Origin: Alloscardovia macacae
GTDB taxonomy: Bacteria > Actinomycetota > Actinomycetes > Actinomycetales > Bifidobacteriaceae
NCBI RefSeq assembly: GCF_002259705.1
Contig: NZ_MWWT01000009.1
Location: 62,001-126,000 of the forward strand
DNA: 64,000 nucleotides
Direction: 5' to 3'
The position numbers and the translations under genes were made by a program. Positions 40,737 through 49,777 of the stretch are shown here, piece after piece. The notes under the pieces are model-generated. The model was not told the DNA's origin and searched no databases. It saw only the letters and a program-made list of their open reading frames with translations. How positions within the stretch are numbered: position 1 is the first letter of the stretch; each line of letters opens with the position of its first letter.

Positions 40737-41492
40737 TCATGCCGACACGCTATCCATTCGTGCCAGAAGTGGCGTCAGTTCCCTCTCCTCGCCGAGTAGC
40801 GCGACCTGCAAAAAACTTTCGAGGTACTCTCTCGTCTCGGTCACATCCGCGAAGACATCAGAAAAATTGGCACGAACTAAAGCGTTTCGAAAGTACCATG
40901 CATGCTGAGCAAACGCATCATTCGTCGCGCGAAAACCGAGCGAGCGCGCATAGAGGATAAGGAAAACCGCGGTCGTACGCGTATTCCCCTCCGCGAACGG
41001 ATGTATCTGCCAGATGTTCGCAGTAAAACGCGCCAGATGAGACACGACCTTTTCCGGCGTAAGACCGGCATAGGAAAACGACTTCTCTTCGCGCATGTCA
41101 TATTCGAGTATGTCAGCCAGCTCAGTAGCGGCAGCATAACGTACAGACTGGCCTCCAAGCACCCATTCTTTTTTCGAGATGTTATACTCTCTCAGCGCAC
41201 CAGCATCCACGCGGACTCCAGTAAAAAGCTCACGATGGATATTCAGAAACATCTCAGTAGAAAGGCTGAAGTCATCGTCCGAAAGACGCTCAGCGATATG
41301 CAGAGCCACCCAGTCTGCCTCATACGTATTATCTCCACTCGTGTGAGAGTACTCGTCGAGACGTATACGGACATCCCCAAAGCTCAGCTCCCCCGAGCTC
41401 TGCTTCTCCGCAAGCTCGCGCAGATACACGGAGACCTGCAGGCCATCGACGTCCTGCAGGCCTATACCCGTCTTCCATGCGTATGTCAGCAC
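40737..41492 (-). CDS. Fic family protein with HPFxEGNTRT motif
   Basis: 251 residues from GTG 41492 (GAGG 8 nt upstream). Core ELFTGVRVDAGALREYNISK and catalytic HPFAEGNTRTTA (164-175). Compared with canonical Fic, the second Gly is Thr (GNTR for GNGR), a known variant branch whose nucleotide use is not settled. Family start is at a short antitoxin-like helix (GELSFGDVRIRLDEY). It sits 10 bp after the TrmA-type methyltransferase gene on the same strand. The C-terminal coding part contains a 20-bp stretch identical to 38794-38813. Confidence 0.88.
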   Translation of the reverse strand: MLTYAWKTGIGLQDVDGLQVSVYLRELAEKQSSGELSFGDVRIRLDEYSHTSGDNTYEADWVALHIAERLSDDDFSLSTEMFLNIHRELFTGVRVDAGALREYNISKKEWVLGGQSVRYAAATELADILEYDMREEKSFSYAGLTPEKVVSHLARFTANIWQIHPFAEGNTRTTAVFLILYARSLGFRATNDAFAQHAWYFRNALVRANFSDVFADVTETREYLESFLQVALLGEERELTPLLARMDSVSA

Positions 41493-41502
41493 GGCTTAAC
41501 CT

Positions 41503-42825
41503 CTACACTCGGCTCAGCACCGCCACCGTCTCCACGTGATGCGTCATCGGATAGATATCATGCGCGTGAATGAAGCTCAGCTCATAGCCGAGCTCGCGGA
41601 ACACGGCGATGTCACGCGCCAGCGACGCAGGGTCACAGGACACGTATACCACACTTGCCGTGCGCGAAGCGGCGATGCGCTCCACCACCTTGCGACCAGC
41701 GCCTGCGCGAGGAGGATCGAGGACGACAGCATCTGGACGCGCGAAGTCAGCGAGTCCTTCTGTCTTTTTCAGACCGCGCAGCGTGAGCAGGACGTCACCT
41801 GCTACTTCGGTCACATTCTGGACGTTATTACGCTTCGCATTACGCATGGCGGATTCCACGGCCGGCTCCGCACCTTCTATGGCGAGCACGCGCCCGTTCG
41901 GCACGATGCGCGAGGCTACCGGCATGGTAAAGAGGCCCGATCCAGAGTACAGATCCCACACGATGCCATTGTCCGACACGTTCGCGCGTTCACTCAGCTG
42001 CGTGAGGACGTCGGCTGCGAGGACCTGTGGCGCCATGCGGTGCATTTGCCAGAATCCGGAGGCGAGCACACTGTACTCGCATGCCTTGCCGTCCGGCAGC
42101 TCTACGCGTTCGCGCACATACTCGTGCCCGTCCACGAGTTCGTGATTCACGAGAAGCGACCAGTTTCCGGACGTCAGCACGTCCGCCTGCCCGTCTCGCG
42201 GTTCCGGCGCAGTGATGCGGATGTGCGCGTTCGGCTCGAATGTGCGCTCGAACAGGTGCACGTGTTCGGCTACAGCGAGTGCCTGCTTCGACGCGAGCGG
42301 CATATCCGTGACCTGCACCCGCTCGTGCGACTCGCGCCGGCGCATGGACACACGTCCGTCCTCGTCCGCGATAAACTCGACGCGCGTACGCCAGTTAAGT
42401 CCGCCCGTTTCCTCGTCTTCCGGTACGCGCAGAACGGGTACATCTGGAGAGTCAATTTTCCCGATTCTTTTCAGCTGGTCTTCGATGCTCGCCTTCTTCC
42501 AGGCGAGCTGCCCCTCGAGGCTCACGTGCGTGAGGTCAGCTCCACCGACTCCACCTCCCCAGGCCAGAGGCCCAGCCAGCGGCCAGCTCGGATCCACGCG
42601 ATACTCACTGGCGTCATAGACCTTCGTCACTTCCGCAGTCCAGAAACGGTCTTTGCGGTTATGTGGCTCGTCGATGCGCACGCGCACTTTCTCCCCTGGA
42701 AGGGCGAAGCGCACGAAGACCACGCGCCCGTCGATGTGAGTCACGCAGCGTCCCTGGTCAGCGAAACGCTCGATGGTCACATCCGCTTCGAGGCGCCCGT
42801 CTGGAGCCTGGTCGAGTTCAGTCAT
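41503..42825 (-). CDS. TrmA/RlmD-type RNA 5-methyluridine methyltransferase
   Basis: 440 residues. N-terminal TRAM domain (VTIERFADQGRCVTHIDGRV), central SAM-binding motif VWDLYSGSGLFTMPVAS, DPPRAGAG and the catalytic Cys in VVYVSCDPASLARD. It methylates uridine C5 in tRNA or 23S rRNA; the target cannot be told. The four-Cys iron-sulfur cluster of RlmD is not evident. Lies between DUF3159 and the second Fic gene in one minus-strand row. Confidence 0.93.
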   Translation of the reverse strand: MTELDQAPDGRLEADVTIERFADQGRCVTHIDGRVVFVRFALPGEKVRVRIDEPHNRKDRFWTAEVTKVYDASEYRVDPSWPLAGPLAWGGGVGGADLTHVSLEGQLAWKKASIEDQLKRIGKIDSPDVPVLRVPEDEETGGLNWRTRVEFIADEDGRVSMRRRESHERVQVTDMPLASKQALAVAEHVHLFERTFEPNAHIRITAPEPRDGQADVLTSGNWSLLVNHELVDGHEYVRERVELPDGKACEYSVLASGFWQMHRMAPQVLAADVLTQLSERANVSDNGIVWDLYSGSGLFTMPVASRIVPNGRVLAIEGAEPAVESAMRNAKRNNVQNVTEVAGDVLLTLRGLKKTEGLADFARPDAVVLDPPRAGAGRKVVERIAASRTASVVYVSCDPASLARDIAVFRELGYELSFIHAHDIYPMTHHVETVAVLSRV

Positions 42826-42834
42826 ACTAGTTCG

Positions 42835-43545
42835 TTAATCCTTATCGGTCTCAGCCAGCTTTTTGCGCGCTGGAGCTATGATCATCCACGATGCTGCAAG
42901 CAGCACAGCGAACAGGGGCACACCTGTGATAATGCGGGCTATGCCCAGTGCATCCACGTTATGCGTCATATAGAGGGGTATCTCCACGGCGAGCCGGAGA
43001 GTAAAACCACCTATGAACACCCACGTAGCCTTCGTATAGGCGCTACGCAAGCGGTCCATAAGCGGTTCAGGGAAGAATTGGTCTAAAATCCAGCCTATCC
43101 CCGGCTTTCGCACCAGAACAGACAGGAGCAGAAGCACCGCCATACCCGCGTTAATGAAGATGCCCGGCGAGTAGAAGTCTCGCGCGGAGTTCTGCAGAGC
43201 GGCGAACGCCACTGACACGAGGGTAACGAGCATGCCGGAAAACGCGCCCATGAGCGTCTGACGCTGGATAAGCCGCGCCACGATAATGACCGCGAGCAGC
43301 ACACCCACAAGTCCCAGGGCGAGCAGAAGCTGCTTCGAGACCATATACGCCACGATGAACACGAGGAACGGCGCCACAGCCTCTACGAGACCGCGCACGC
43401 CGCCAAGAGCCGCCCAGAGGTCCAGCTTCTCGCCATCCTCGCCTGCGCCCGCGAGCGCGCGAAGACCGGACGCATTCTGCTGCGACGCGCTGTTCGTCGC
43501 GTCCTGAGTAGAGCCCTGCTCAGAACTCTGCGAGTGCCTCGCCAT
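42835..43545 (-). CDS. DUF3159 membrane protein
   Basis: 236 residues. A Ser/Gln-rich 40-residue lead is followed by about six membrane segments (residues 55-225). The motifs WAALGGVRGLVEAVAPFLVF and TGVPLFAVLLAASWM fit actinobacterial DUF3159. Function unknown. It starts immediately at the DUF3710 stop (TAA-ATG, no gap), a conserved gene pair in Actinobacteria. Confidence 0.9.
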   Translation of the reverse strand: MARHSQSSEQGSTQDATNSASQQNASGLRALAGAGEDGEKLDLWAALGGVRGLVEAVAPFLVFIVAYMVSKQLLLALGLVGVLLAVIIVARLIQRQTLMGAFSGMLVTLVSVAFAALQNSARDFYSPGIFINAGMAVLLLLSVLVRKPGIGWILDQFFPEPLMDRLRSAYTKATWVFIGGFTLRLAVEIPLYMTHNVDALGIARIITGVPLFAVLLAASWMIIAPARKKLAETDKD

Positions 43546-44367
43546 TTAGCGCATCTCCGAGAACAGCGGGCCACGGCGCAGCGTGTGCTGCACCTGGCTC
43601 TGCTGCCCATAACCGTTAGGATCGTCTGGAAGCTCGAGCTCGCTGTGGTCATCTGCGTTCTGTGCGTCGTCACCAGCTGCTGCAGCTGCCTTCGCAGCCT
43701 CCATCTCCTTCACCTGAGATGGGGTGAGCGGGCGGCTCAGGTAGACGAGGTCACGCGGAGCCAGAGGCTCAGAGCCACGGTCCACGACGACCTTCGAGAA
43801 GAAGTCATCCAGAGCTTTCTTCTCCTCAGAATCTGTATCCGTGGCAGCAGGACCCGTGAAGATGGCGCGGACCATCCAGCGAGGACCATCCACGCCCACG
43901 ATGCGAGACATCACTTCCTTATCCTGTACCTGGACTGGGAGCATAATCTCTTTACCGAAGACGCCATCGACTTCCTGAGCCTTCACGCGACCATCCACGA
44001 ACTCGGAGCGAATCTCATCCCAGATACCCGTGGTCTTCGGCGCTGCGAAGACTTCCATCTCGAGGGATGAATGCTCATACGTAATAGTGGTGCTGATAAT
44101 GTGCCCTTCAGGGTTCGTGGCCTTCAGGCGCAGCTCGATGCCGAAGAGGAACGGCAGGTAGAGGGCACCCATGTTCAGGTACTCGTCATAGTCTGGAGCG
44201 TTCTCGTCGTTAATGTCCCATGGGCCGAGGAGAGGCTGCTGGCCTGCTTCGCCTGCCTCGCCTGCATCGCTCGATGGAGCGTCGTTCTCTTCTGCCGTGG
44301 CATCCGTGGTCTCGCGGACGTCATCGTCTACAGTCTTTTTCTTCTTACCAAAGCCGAAGAATCCCAT
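43546..44367 (-). CDS. DUF3710 protein
   Basis: 273 residues from ATG 44367 (GAAAGGA upstream), starting MGFFGFGKKKK. An acidic low-complexity stretch (15-60) is followed by GPWDINDENAPDYDEYLNMG, and later DGPRWMVRAIFTGPAA and DLVYLSRP, typical of DUF3710. Cytoplasmic, function unknown. Co-transcribed with DUF3159. Confidence 0.9.
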   Translation of the reverse strand: MGFFGFGKKKKTVDDDVRETTDATAEENDAPSSDAGEAGEAGQQPLLGPWDINDENAPDYDEYLNMGALYLPFLFGIELRLKATNPEGHIISTTITYEHSSLEMEVFAAPKTTGIWDEIRSEFVDGRVKAQEVDGVFGKEIMLPVQVQDKEVMSRIVGVDGPRWMVRAIFTGPAATDTDSEEKKALDDFFSKVVVDRGSEPLAPRDLVYLSRPLTPSQVKEMEAAKAAAAAGDDAQNADDHSELELPDDPNGYGQQSQVQHTLRRGPLFSEMR

Positions 44368-44464
44368 AATTTTCCTTTCATCAGGCTTACTGATATTTAA
44401 GAATACCCTATGGGGCTTAAAAGTGGAGATGCGTGGCGAAACAAGCACAGCGAGAAAATTAGCC

Positions 44465-45301
44465 TTAAACCGCGTACGTAATGGTCATAGCCGCGTGGTC
44501 AGACCAGCGCGCATCGTAGGACGGCGCGCGGTCGATGACGAAACCACGAGCCGCGTCCGCCAGCTCAGGCGTGGCGAACTGATAGTCGATGCGCCAGCCG
44601 GTGTTATTCTCGAACGCACGACCGCGCTGCGACCACCACGTATACGGCCCCTGAATCTCGCCAGCGAGGTCACGCATCACATCCACATACTCGAGCTCGC
44701 CGAGCCACTTGTCGATGTAGACACGCTCTTCAGGCAGGAAGCCCGCAGACTTCTCGTTCGCCTTCGCGTTCTTAATGTCCAGCGGCGTGTGCGCGATGTT
44801 AAAGTCCCCGCACAGAACAGTCTGATTCCCGCCGGACGCCGCAGCATCCTGCAGCTCACGCATACGCTCGGTCATCGTGTCGAGGAAGCGGAACTTCTGC
44901 TCCATCTTATCGGCGTGCTCCACGTTCCCCGCATGGACGTACACGCTTACCACGGTAATGGTATATCCCTCCGGCGTCACCACGTCGGACTCTATCCAGC
45001 GGCCAGAATCCACGTCTTCCGTCAGACCCGGCAGCCCGTAGCGCTGCTCGGTGACAGGCAGTGCGCTGAGCAGGCCCACGCCGGCGCGACCCTTAATGCG
45101 GCAGACCTCGTTCTGCTTCGTTACGTTCTTTCCATACAGAGATTCAATTTCACCGAAAATGGGGTCTATCTCACTCTGCGGCGCGCGCACTTCCTGCATG
45201 GCCCACAGATCTGGCGTACGCTCTTCTACCCACGCGTACATGTTCTTACGCTTAGCCGCGCGGATGCCATTTAAATTCGACGTGGTGATAGTGATGGTCA
45301 T
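44465..45301 (-). CDS. xthA: Exodeoxyribonuclease III family protein
   Basis: 278 residues. Metal and catalytic motifs: SNLNGIRAA, WAMQEVRAP, CGDFNIAHTPLDIKN, and the C-terminal RIDYQFATPEL, WSDHAAMTITY. It is an AP endonuclease/3' phosphodiesterase for base excision repair. Length and order match the family. Inverted-repeat terminator candidates lie upstream from the opp operon. RBS is GAGAGGG. Confidence 0.93.
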   Translation of the reverse strand: MTITITTSNLNGIRAAKRKNMYAWVEERTPDLWAMQEVRAPQSEIDPIFGEIESLYGKNVTKQNEVCRIKGRAGVGLLSALPVTEQRYGLPGLTEDVDSGRWIESDVVTPEGYTITVVSVYVHAGNVEHADKMEQKFRFLDTMTERMRELQDAAASGGNQTVLCGDFNIAHTPLDIKNAKANEKSAGFLPEERVYIDKWLGELEYVDVMRDLAGEIQGPYTWWSQRGRAFENNTGWRIDYQFATPELADAARGFVIDRAPSYDARWSDHAAMTITYAV

Positions 45302-45360
45302 GGTGTGTCCCTCTCGTGGCCTCTCGACCGTGAACGGTCTGATACTCGGCCCTGTATACG

Positions 45361-45406
45361 AATGTAGCCTCTCATCTACTGTATAGACGAGAGGCTACAT
45401 TTTCTC
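45361..45406. terminator. Inverted repeat between opp operon and xthA
   Basis: AATGTAGCCTCTC pairs with GAGAGGCTACATT around a 15-nt loop. The T tract is on the plus strand (TTTCTC), weaker on the minus strand, where it would serve oppDF. Confidence 0.65.
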
Positions 45407-45429
45407 TTCAGTCACGCTCCATGACGAGA

Positions 45430-47406
45430 CTACATGTCGAGGCCGAGCTCCAGCTTTCCACCAGGGATAGCGTCGAGCAGGTCGCGCGTGTACTGCGTCT
45501 GAGGGTTATTAAACACCTCATCAGTGGTCGCGTGCTCCACGAGCTTACCGTGCTGCATGACCACCACTTCATCCGCTATCTGGCGTACCACAGCCAGATC
45601 ATGCGTAATGAACAGGTAGGTCAGGCCACGCTCTGCCTGAAGGTCGTTCAGCAGGTGCAGAACCTGATCCTGTACGAGCACGTCCAGAGCGGACACCGCT
45701 TCATCAGCCACGATTACATCTGGATTCAGAGCCATAGCACGTGCCACGGCGATGCGCTGACGCTGGCCGCCAGACAGCTCGTTCGGGTAGCGCCCCATCA
45801 CGGACTGTGGCATCTCGACCATGTCGAGCAGCTCGCGCACACGAGCTTCGCGAGACTTCGCGTCGCCTATCTTATGAATACGCAGTGGCTCTTCGATGGA
45901 ACGGAAGATGGTATACGTAGGATCCAGCGAACCGTATGGATTCTGGAAGACCGGCTGCACATGGCGGCGGAAGTCCAGAAGCTGCTTCGCGTCGAAGGAG
46001 TGGATATCCTGTCCTTCATACGTGACGGTACCCTTCGTAGGGTCGAGCAGGTGGAGCACCATGTTTGCCACGGTGGACTTACCCGAGCCGGACTCACCCA
46101 CGATGGCCAGCGTGGTACCACGCTTCACATCGAAGGAGACATCATCCACAGCCTTGAACAGCTCCTTACGACCTGGCACCTTAAACTCGCGGACGAGGTT
46201 CTTCACAGAGATGATGGTGTCATTCACATTCTCTGGATGACCCGCTTCTGCCTGCTTCGTGTGGACCTCAGCGCGCTCCTTCGTGGACTCCATGCGCTTG
46301 GATGCTAGGGAAGGCGCAGCAGAAACGAGACGCTTCGTGTATGGGTGCTGTGGGTGCTGGAGTACGTCCAGGCTAGGACCAGACTCGACTATCTGACCCT
46401 TATACATGACCACGATGTGCTGAGCGCGCTCAGCTGCCAGACCGAGGTCATGGGTAATGAACAGCACTGCAGTTCCGAGGGAATCGGTCAGAGTGTGCAA
46501 GTGGTCGAGGATGCGCTTCTGCACGGTCACGTCGAGAGCGGACGTAGGCTCATCGGCGATGAGCAGACGAGGACGTGCAGCCAGACCCATAGCGATAAGT
46601 GCACGCTGGCGCATACCACCCGAGTACTCGTGTGGATACTGGCGAGCACGCATAGCGGCATCTGGAAGGCCTGCTTCATCCAGCAGGCCAGCGATGCGGT
46701 CAGCCATCGTGGAACCAGTCACGTACTTCGCAGCTATCTCCGTAGCCTTAGGATCCGAAATGCCAGCCTGAATCATGTCATGACGCACGTTCCAGCGCGT
46801 CACCGAGCCTGGAGTCCACGTCTCTTCCCAGAACTTCATGTCCTCTTCAGAGACTATCTCCTTACCAGCTTCCTTCGCAGCTGCGAGGAGTTCCTCACGC
46901 TGAGCGGAACCGAGGAAGAGTTCATCGTCTGCATCGTGAACATTTTCCTTCGCAGCACGCTCTGCAGCAGTGAGCTCAAGGCCCTCTGCCAGCGCGATGC
47001 GCTGCTCACGCGTGATGTCGATGTTATTCGCGATGAGAGATTCCTTAATCTGCGCATCGATGCGATACACAGGATTCAGGTTCGACATAGGATCCTGCGG
47101 GACCAGACCCATCTTCAGACCACGGATAGCTTCGAACTGCTTAGGCGTGTAGTGCGAGATCTCCTCGCCCTCGAGCTTAATGCTTCCACCAGTAATGTGA
47201 CCGGTTCCTGGAAGCAGGCCCAGAGCTGCCATGGCGGAAGTGGACTTACCAGATCCAGACTCACCCACGATAGCTACCCACTGGCCAGGATACACGTTAA
47301 AAGTGGCGTCGCGCACAGCCTTCACGTTACCTGCAGAAGTGTTAAATTCTACCTGGAGATCCTTCACCTCAAGAAGCGGGGCTGGGATATTCGTATTTTC
47401 AGTCAT
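45430..47406 (-). CDS. oppDF: Oligopeptide ABC transporter, fused dual ATPase (OppD-OppF)
   Basis: 658 residues containing two complete ATPase halves. The first has GESGSGKSTSAMAAL, GGMRQRALIAMGLA, LLIADEPTSALDVTV; the second GESGSGKSTVANMV, LSGGQRQRIAVARAM, VIVADEAVSALDVLV. In the second half the Walker B reads DEAVSALD rather than DEPTSALD. The two halves act with OppB and OppC at the inner face of the membrane. The first half holds an insert of about 70 residues before its signature (KFWEETWTPGSVTRWN). Last gene of the operon. Confidence 0.95.
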   Translation of the reverse strand: MTENTNIPAPLLEVKDLQVEFNTSAGNVKAVRDATFNVYPGQWVAIVGESGSGKSTSAMAALGLLPGTGHITGGSIKLEGEEISHYTPKQFEAIRGLKMGLVPQDPMSNLNPVYRIDAQIKESLIANNIDITREQRIALAEGLELTAAERAAKENVHDADDELFLGSAQREELLAAAKEAGKEIVSEEDMKFWEETWTPGSVTRWNVRHDMIQAGISDPKATEIAAKYVTGSTMADRIAGLLDEAGLPDAAMRARQYPHEYSGGMRQRALIAMGLAARPRLLIADEPTSALDVTVQKRILDHLHTLTDSLGTAVLFITHDLGLAAERAQHIVVMYKGQIVESGPSLDVLQHPQHPYTKRLVSAAPSLASKRMESTKERAEVHTKQAEAGHPENVNDTIISVKNLVREFKVPGRKELFKAVDDVSFDVKRGTTLAIVGESGSGKSTVANMVLHLLDPTKGTVTYEGQDIHSFDAKQLLDFRRHVQPVFQNPYGSLDPTYTIFRSIEEPLRIHKIGDAKSREARVRELLDMVEMPQSVMGRYPNELSGGQRQRIAVARAMALNPDVIVADEAVSALDVLVQDQVLHLLNDLQAERGLTYLFITHDLAVVRQIADEVVVMQHGKLVEHATTDEVFNNPQTQYTRDLLDAIPGGKLELGLDM

Positions 47407-47428
47407 ATGTATACTCCTCTACCCTGCT

Positions 47429-48382
47429 TTACTCAGTACGGCTCTTAGGGTCGAGTGCGTCACGCACTGCGTCACCCAGCATGATGAATGCCAGAGCGGT
47501 GATGGCCAGAGCCACGGATGGATAGAACAAAATCATAGGCTGGGTGCGCAGCATGGTCTGTGCGGAGGAGATATCTCCACCCCAGCTGACAGTGCCCGAA
47601 GGCATACCCAGACCCAGGAAGCTCAAAGTAGCTTCGAGAACGATGTAGCTCGCCAGAGAGGTAGTGCCGACCACGAGTACTGGAGCCAGTGCGTTCGGGA
47701 TAATGTGGCGGAAGAGGTTTCGTGCAGGCGTGGACCCCAGTGCAGTGGAAGCCGTATTAAACTCGAGGTTCTTCGCTTCGAGCACAGAGCTTCGAGCGAT
47801 ACGAGCTATAGACACCCAGCCGAACATAGCCATAACGAGCACTATCTTCCAGATGGAAGTGGAGGTGCGGAACATCTGCAGAACCACGATAGCGCCGAGC
47901 AGCAGTGGCACTGCATAGAAGATGTCCACGAGACGGGACAGCAGCGCATCGACCCAGCCGCCGAAGTAACCAGCGATAGCACCGATGAGACCACCGAAGA
48001 TGATGACGAGAAGAGTGGTAGCTATACCCACGGTCAGCGATGTACGTGTACCGTAGATGACGCGCGAGTAGATATCGCAGCCCTGCATGTCATAGCCGAA
48101 TGGATGGCCAGCGCTCGGCAGGTTACGCGAGTAGTCCAGCGTGCAGTAGTTAGGATCCACGCTCGTAAAGATGCGTGGGAAAAGTGCCACGAATGCGATG
48201 AACAGGATGACCAGCGCAGAGATGATGAACAGCGGGTTCTTACGTAGCGTACGCCACGCATCTGCCCACATGCTGGTAGCTGGTGCATTCTCATCTATAG
48301 CATCCACAGCGTGTAATGGTGTTTCTTCCACTGGAGCGACGTAGCGCTCCTGTCCTGGAAGTGGAGTGTTTGGTGAAGTCAT
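47429..48382 (-). CDS. oppC: Oligopeptide ABC transporter permease OppC
   Basis: 317 residues. N-terminal cytoplasmic part, first helix PLFIISALVILFIAFVALF, then the extracytoplasmic loop with HPFGYDMQGCDIYSRVIYGT and the coupling EAA-like region (GSTPARNLFRHIIPNALAPV) before the last helices. The C-terminus carries LGDAVRDALDPK. Forms the channel with OppB. 22 bp before oppDF. Confidence 0.95.
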   Translation of the reverse strand: MTSPNTPLPGQERYVAPVEETPLHAVDAIDENAPATSMWADAWRTLRKNPLFIISALVILFIAFVALFPRIFTSVDPNYCTLDYSRNLPSAGHPFGYDMQGCDIYSRVIYGTRTSLTVGIATTLLVIIFGGLIGAIAGYFGGWVDALLSRLVDIFYAVPLLLGAIVVLQMFRTSTSIWKIVLVMAMFGWVSIARIARSSVLEAKNLEFNTASTALGSTPARNLFRHIIPNALAPVLVVGTTSLASYIVLEATLSFLGLGMPSGTVSWGGDISSAQTMLRTQPMILFYPSVALAITALAFIMLGDAVRDALDPKSRTE

Positions 48383-48417
48383 GTATCTGTCCCCTTTATT
48401 ACTCGTATTACTTCGTA

Positions 48418-49347
48418 TTACTCGTAACGAATGCGTGGATCCAGTACTGCGTAGAGCATATCTACGAGCAAGTTACACACGACGAAGATGAGAACGAGCA
48501 CGGTTACGATGGATACGACGAGATTCGACTCGCCCTGAAGAATGCCCTTATACAGGGTGTTACCGATACCGTTAATGTTAAAGATGCGCTCGGAGATCAT
48601 AGCGCCACCCATGAGTGCACCGAGGTCTGCACCCAGGTAGGTAATCACTGGGATGAGCGAGTTACGCAGGATATGGTTCGTAATGACCTTACGGTTACTC
48701 AGGCCCTTTGCGCGAGCGGTACGCACATAGTCAAGTGTACGGTTCGACGCCACTTCTGTACGCGTGAGGCGAATGATATATGCCATGGACGCAGAACCCA
48801 GAACCATAGCTGGCATGAGCAGGTCTATGAATCCTGGATTTGCTCCAGCTGTTACTGGGAAAATGCGCCACTTCACACCGAGGAAGTACTGCATGAGGAA
48901 GCCGGTCACGAAGGTAGGAACCGAAATGAGAAGCAGGGAGACGATGAGGATGACGGAGTCATACCACTTTCCCTTCTTCAGGCCGGAGACGATGCCGAAG
49001 ATGACACCGAAGATTCCTTCGAAGACGAATGCCATAAGACCGAGCTTAATGGTTACTGGGAAGGCAGCTGCCATCACGTCGATAACTGGACGGCCACCGC
49101 GCAGGGTGTTACCGAAGTCCAGCGTGAATGCATTCTTTAAGAAGTACAGGTACTGGATGATGAATGGCTGATCGAGATGGTATTCAGCTCGGATCTGTGC
49201 TGCGATAGTAGGGTTAACCGGCTTATCGCCGAACATAGCTACAACAGGATCACCTGGCAGTGCGAACACCAGTGCATATATAAGCAACGTGGTACCCAGC
49301 ACTACTGGAATCATTTGCAGCACACGGCGTAGAAAGTACTTCCACAT
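48418..49347 (-). CDS. oppB: Oligopeptide ABC transporter permease OppB
   Basis: 309 residues, starting MWKYFLRRVLQMIPVVLGTT, the typical OppB/DppB first helix. PVVAMFGDKPVNPTIAAQIR, LDFGNTLRGGRPV and the EAA loop region ARAKGLSNRKVITNHILRNS are visible. It ends LLVDMLYAVLDPRIRYE. It precedes oppC by 35 bp. RBS AAGGAG. Confidence 0.95.
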   Translation of the reverse strand: MWKYFLRRVLQMIPVVLGTTLLIYALVFALPGDPVVAMFGDKPVNPTIAAQIRAEYHLDQPFIIQYLYFLKNAFTLDFGNTLRGGRPVIDVMAAAFPVTIKLGLMAFVFEGIFGVIFGIVSGLKKGKWYDSVILIVSLLLISVPTFVTGFLMQYFLGVKWRIFPVTAGANPGFIDLLMPAMVLGSASMAYIIRLTRTEVASNRTLDYVRTARAKGLSNRKVITNHILRNSLIPVITYLGADLGALMGGAMISERIFNINGIGNTLYKGILQGESNLVVSIVTVLVLIFVVCNLLVDMLYAVLDPRIRYE

Positions 49348-49777
49348 AGTCTTTTATCTCCTTGTGCTTTCCCTCGATAAACGAAAAAATTATGACATAT
49401 TTACATTGCCACTGTGTTACGGGGCAGTATTCGTCTGTATCGATTCGTAGATCGATACACATATCTACCTGCATCTCGCGTAACGCGTGCTTCACTCCAG
49501 CAAGTCCGGTAAGCAATGTCTGTGTATGCACAGCACACTCATCCTCGTGAGATGGACTGCTGCACACGCGCAGAGCTCGCATACCCTCTAGGCTTCTAGA
49601 CCTCCAGGCCACTAGACCTCTAGGCCGCTAGGTCTCTAGCATAAATATATCGTGTTTTTTATGGATTTGGCTATATTATCACAAAAGGTGCTCATTTCAG
49701 GAGATCCCGAAATGAGCACCTCTCGTTTTACTTCTTTAGAGCATCACCTGAGAGTAGGACCTCAGGTAAGTTACTAC
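49348..49777. repeat. Gene-free 430 bp between oppA and oppB, with a 16-bp CTAG-rich tandem repeat at 49586-49640
   Basis: Units CTCTAGGCTTCTAGAC, CTCCAGGCCACTAGAC and CTCTAGGCCGCTAGGT are followed by CTCTAGC. CTAG occurs six times in 55 bp, although it is a rare tetranucleotide in most bacteria. A terminator for oppA lies at 49681-49721. The gap may let oppA be expressed at a higher level than the membrane genes. Confidence 0.75.
49681..49721 (-). terminator. Rho-independent terminator after oppA
   Basis: AGGTGCTCATTTC / GAAATGAGCACCT (13-bp stem) with TTTTGT following on the minus strand. Confidence 0.85.

Noticed and set aside
49586-49640. CRISPR-like array
   Set aside because: The repeats here, at 4383 and at 12034 are contiguous tandem units without spacers, and no cas genes are present.
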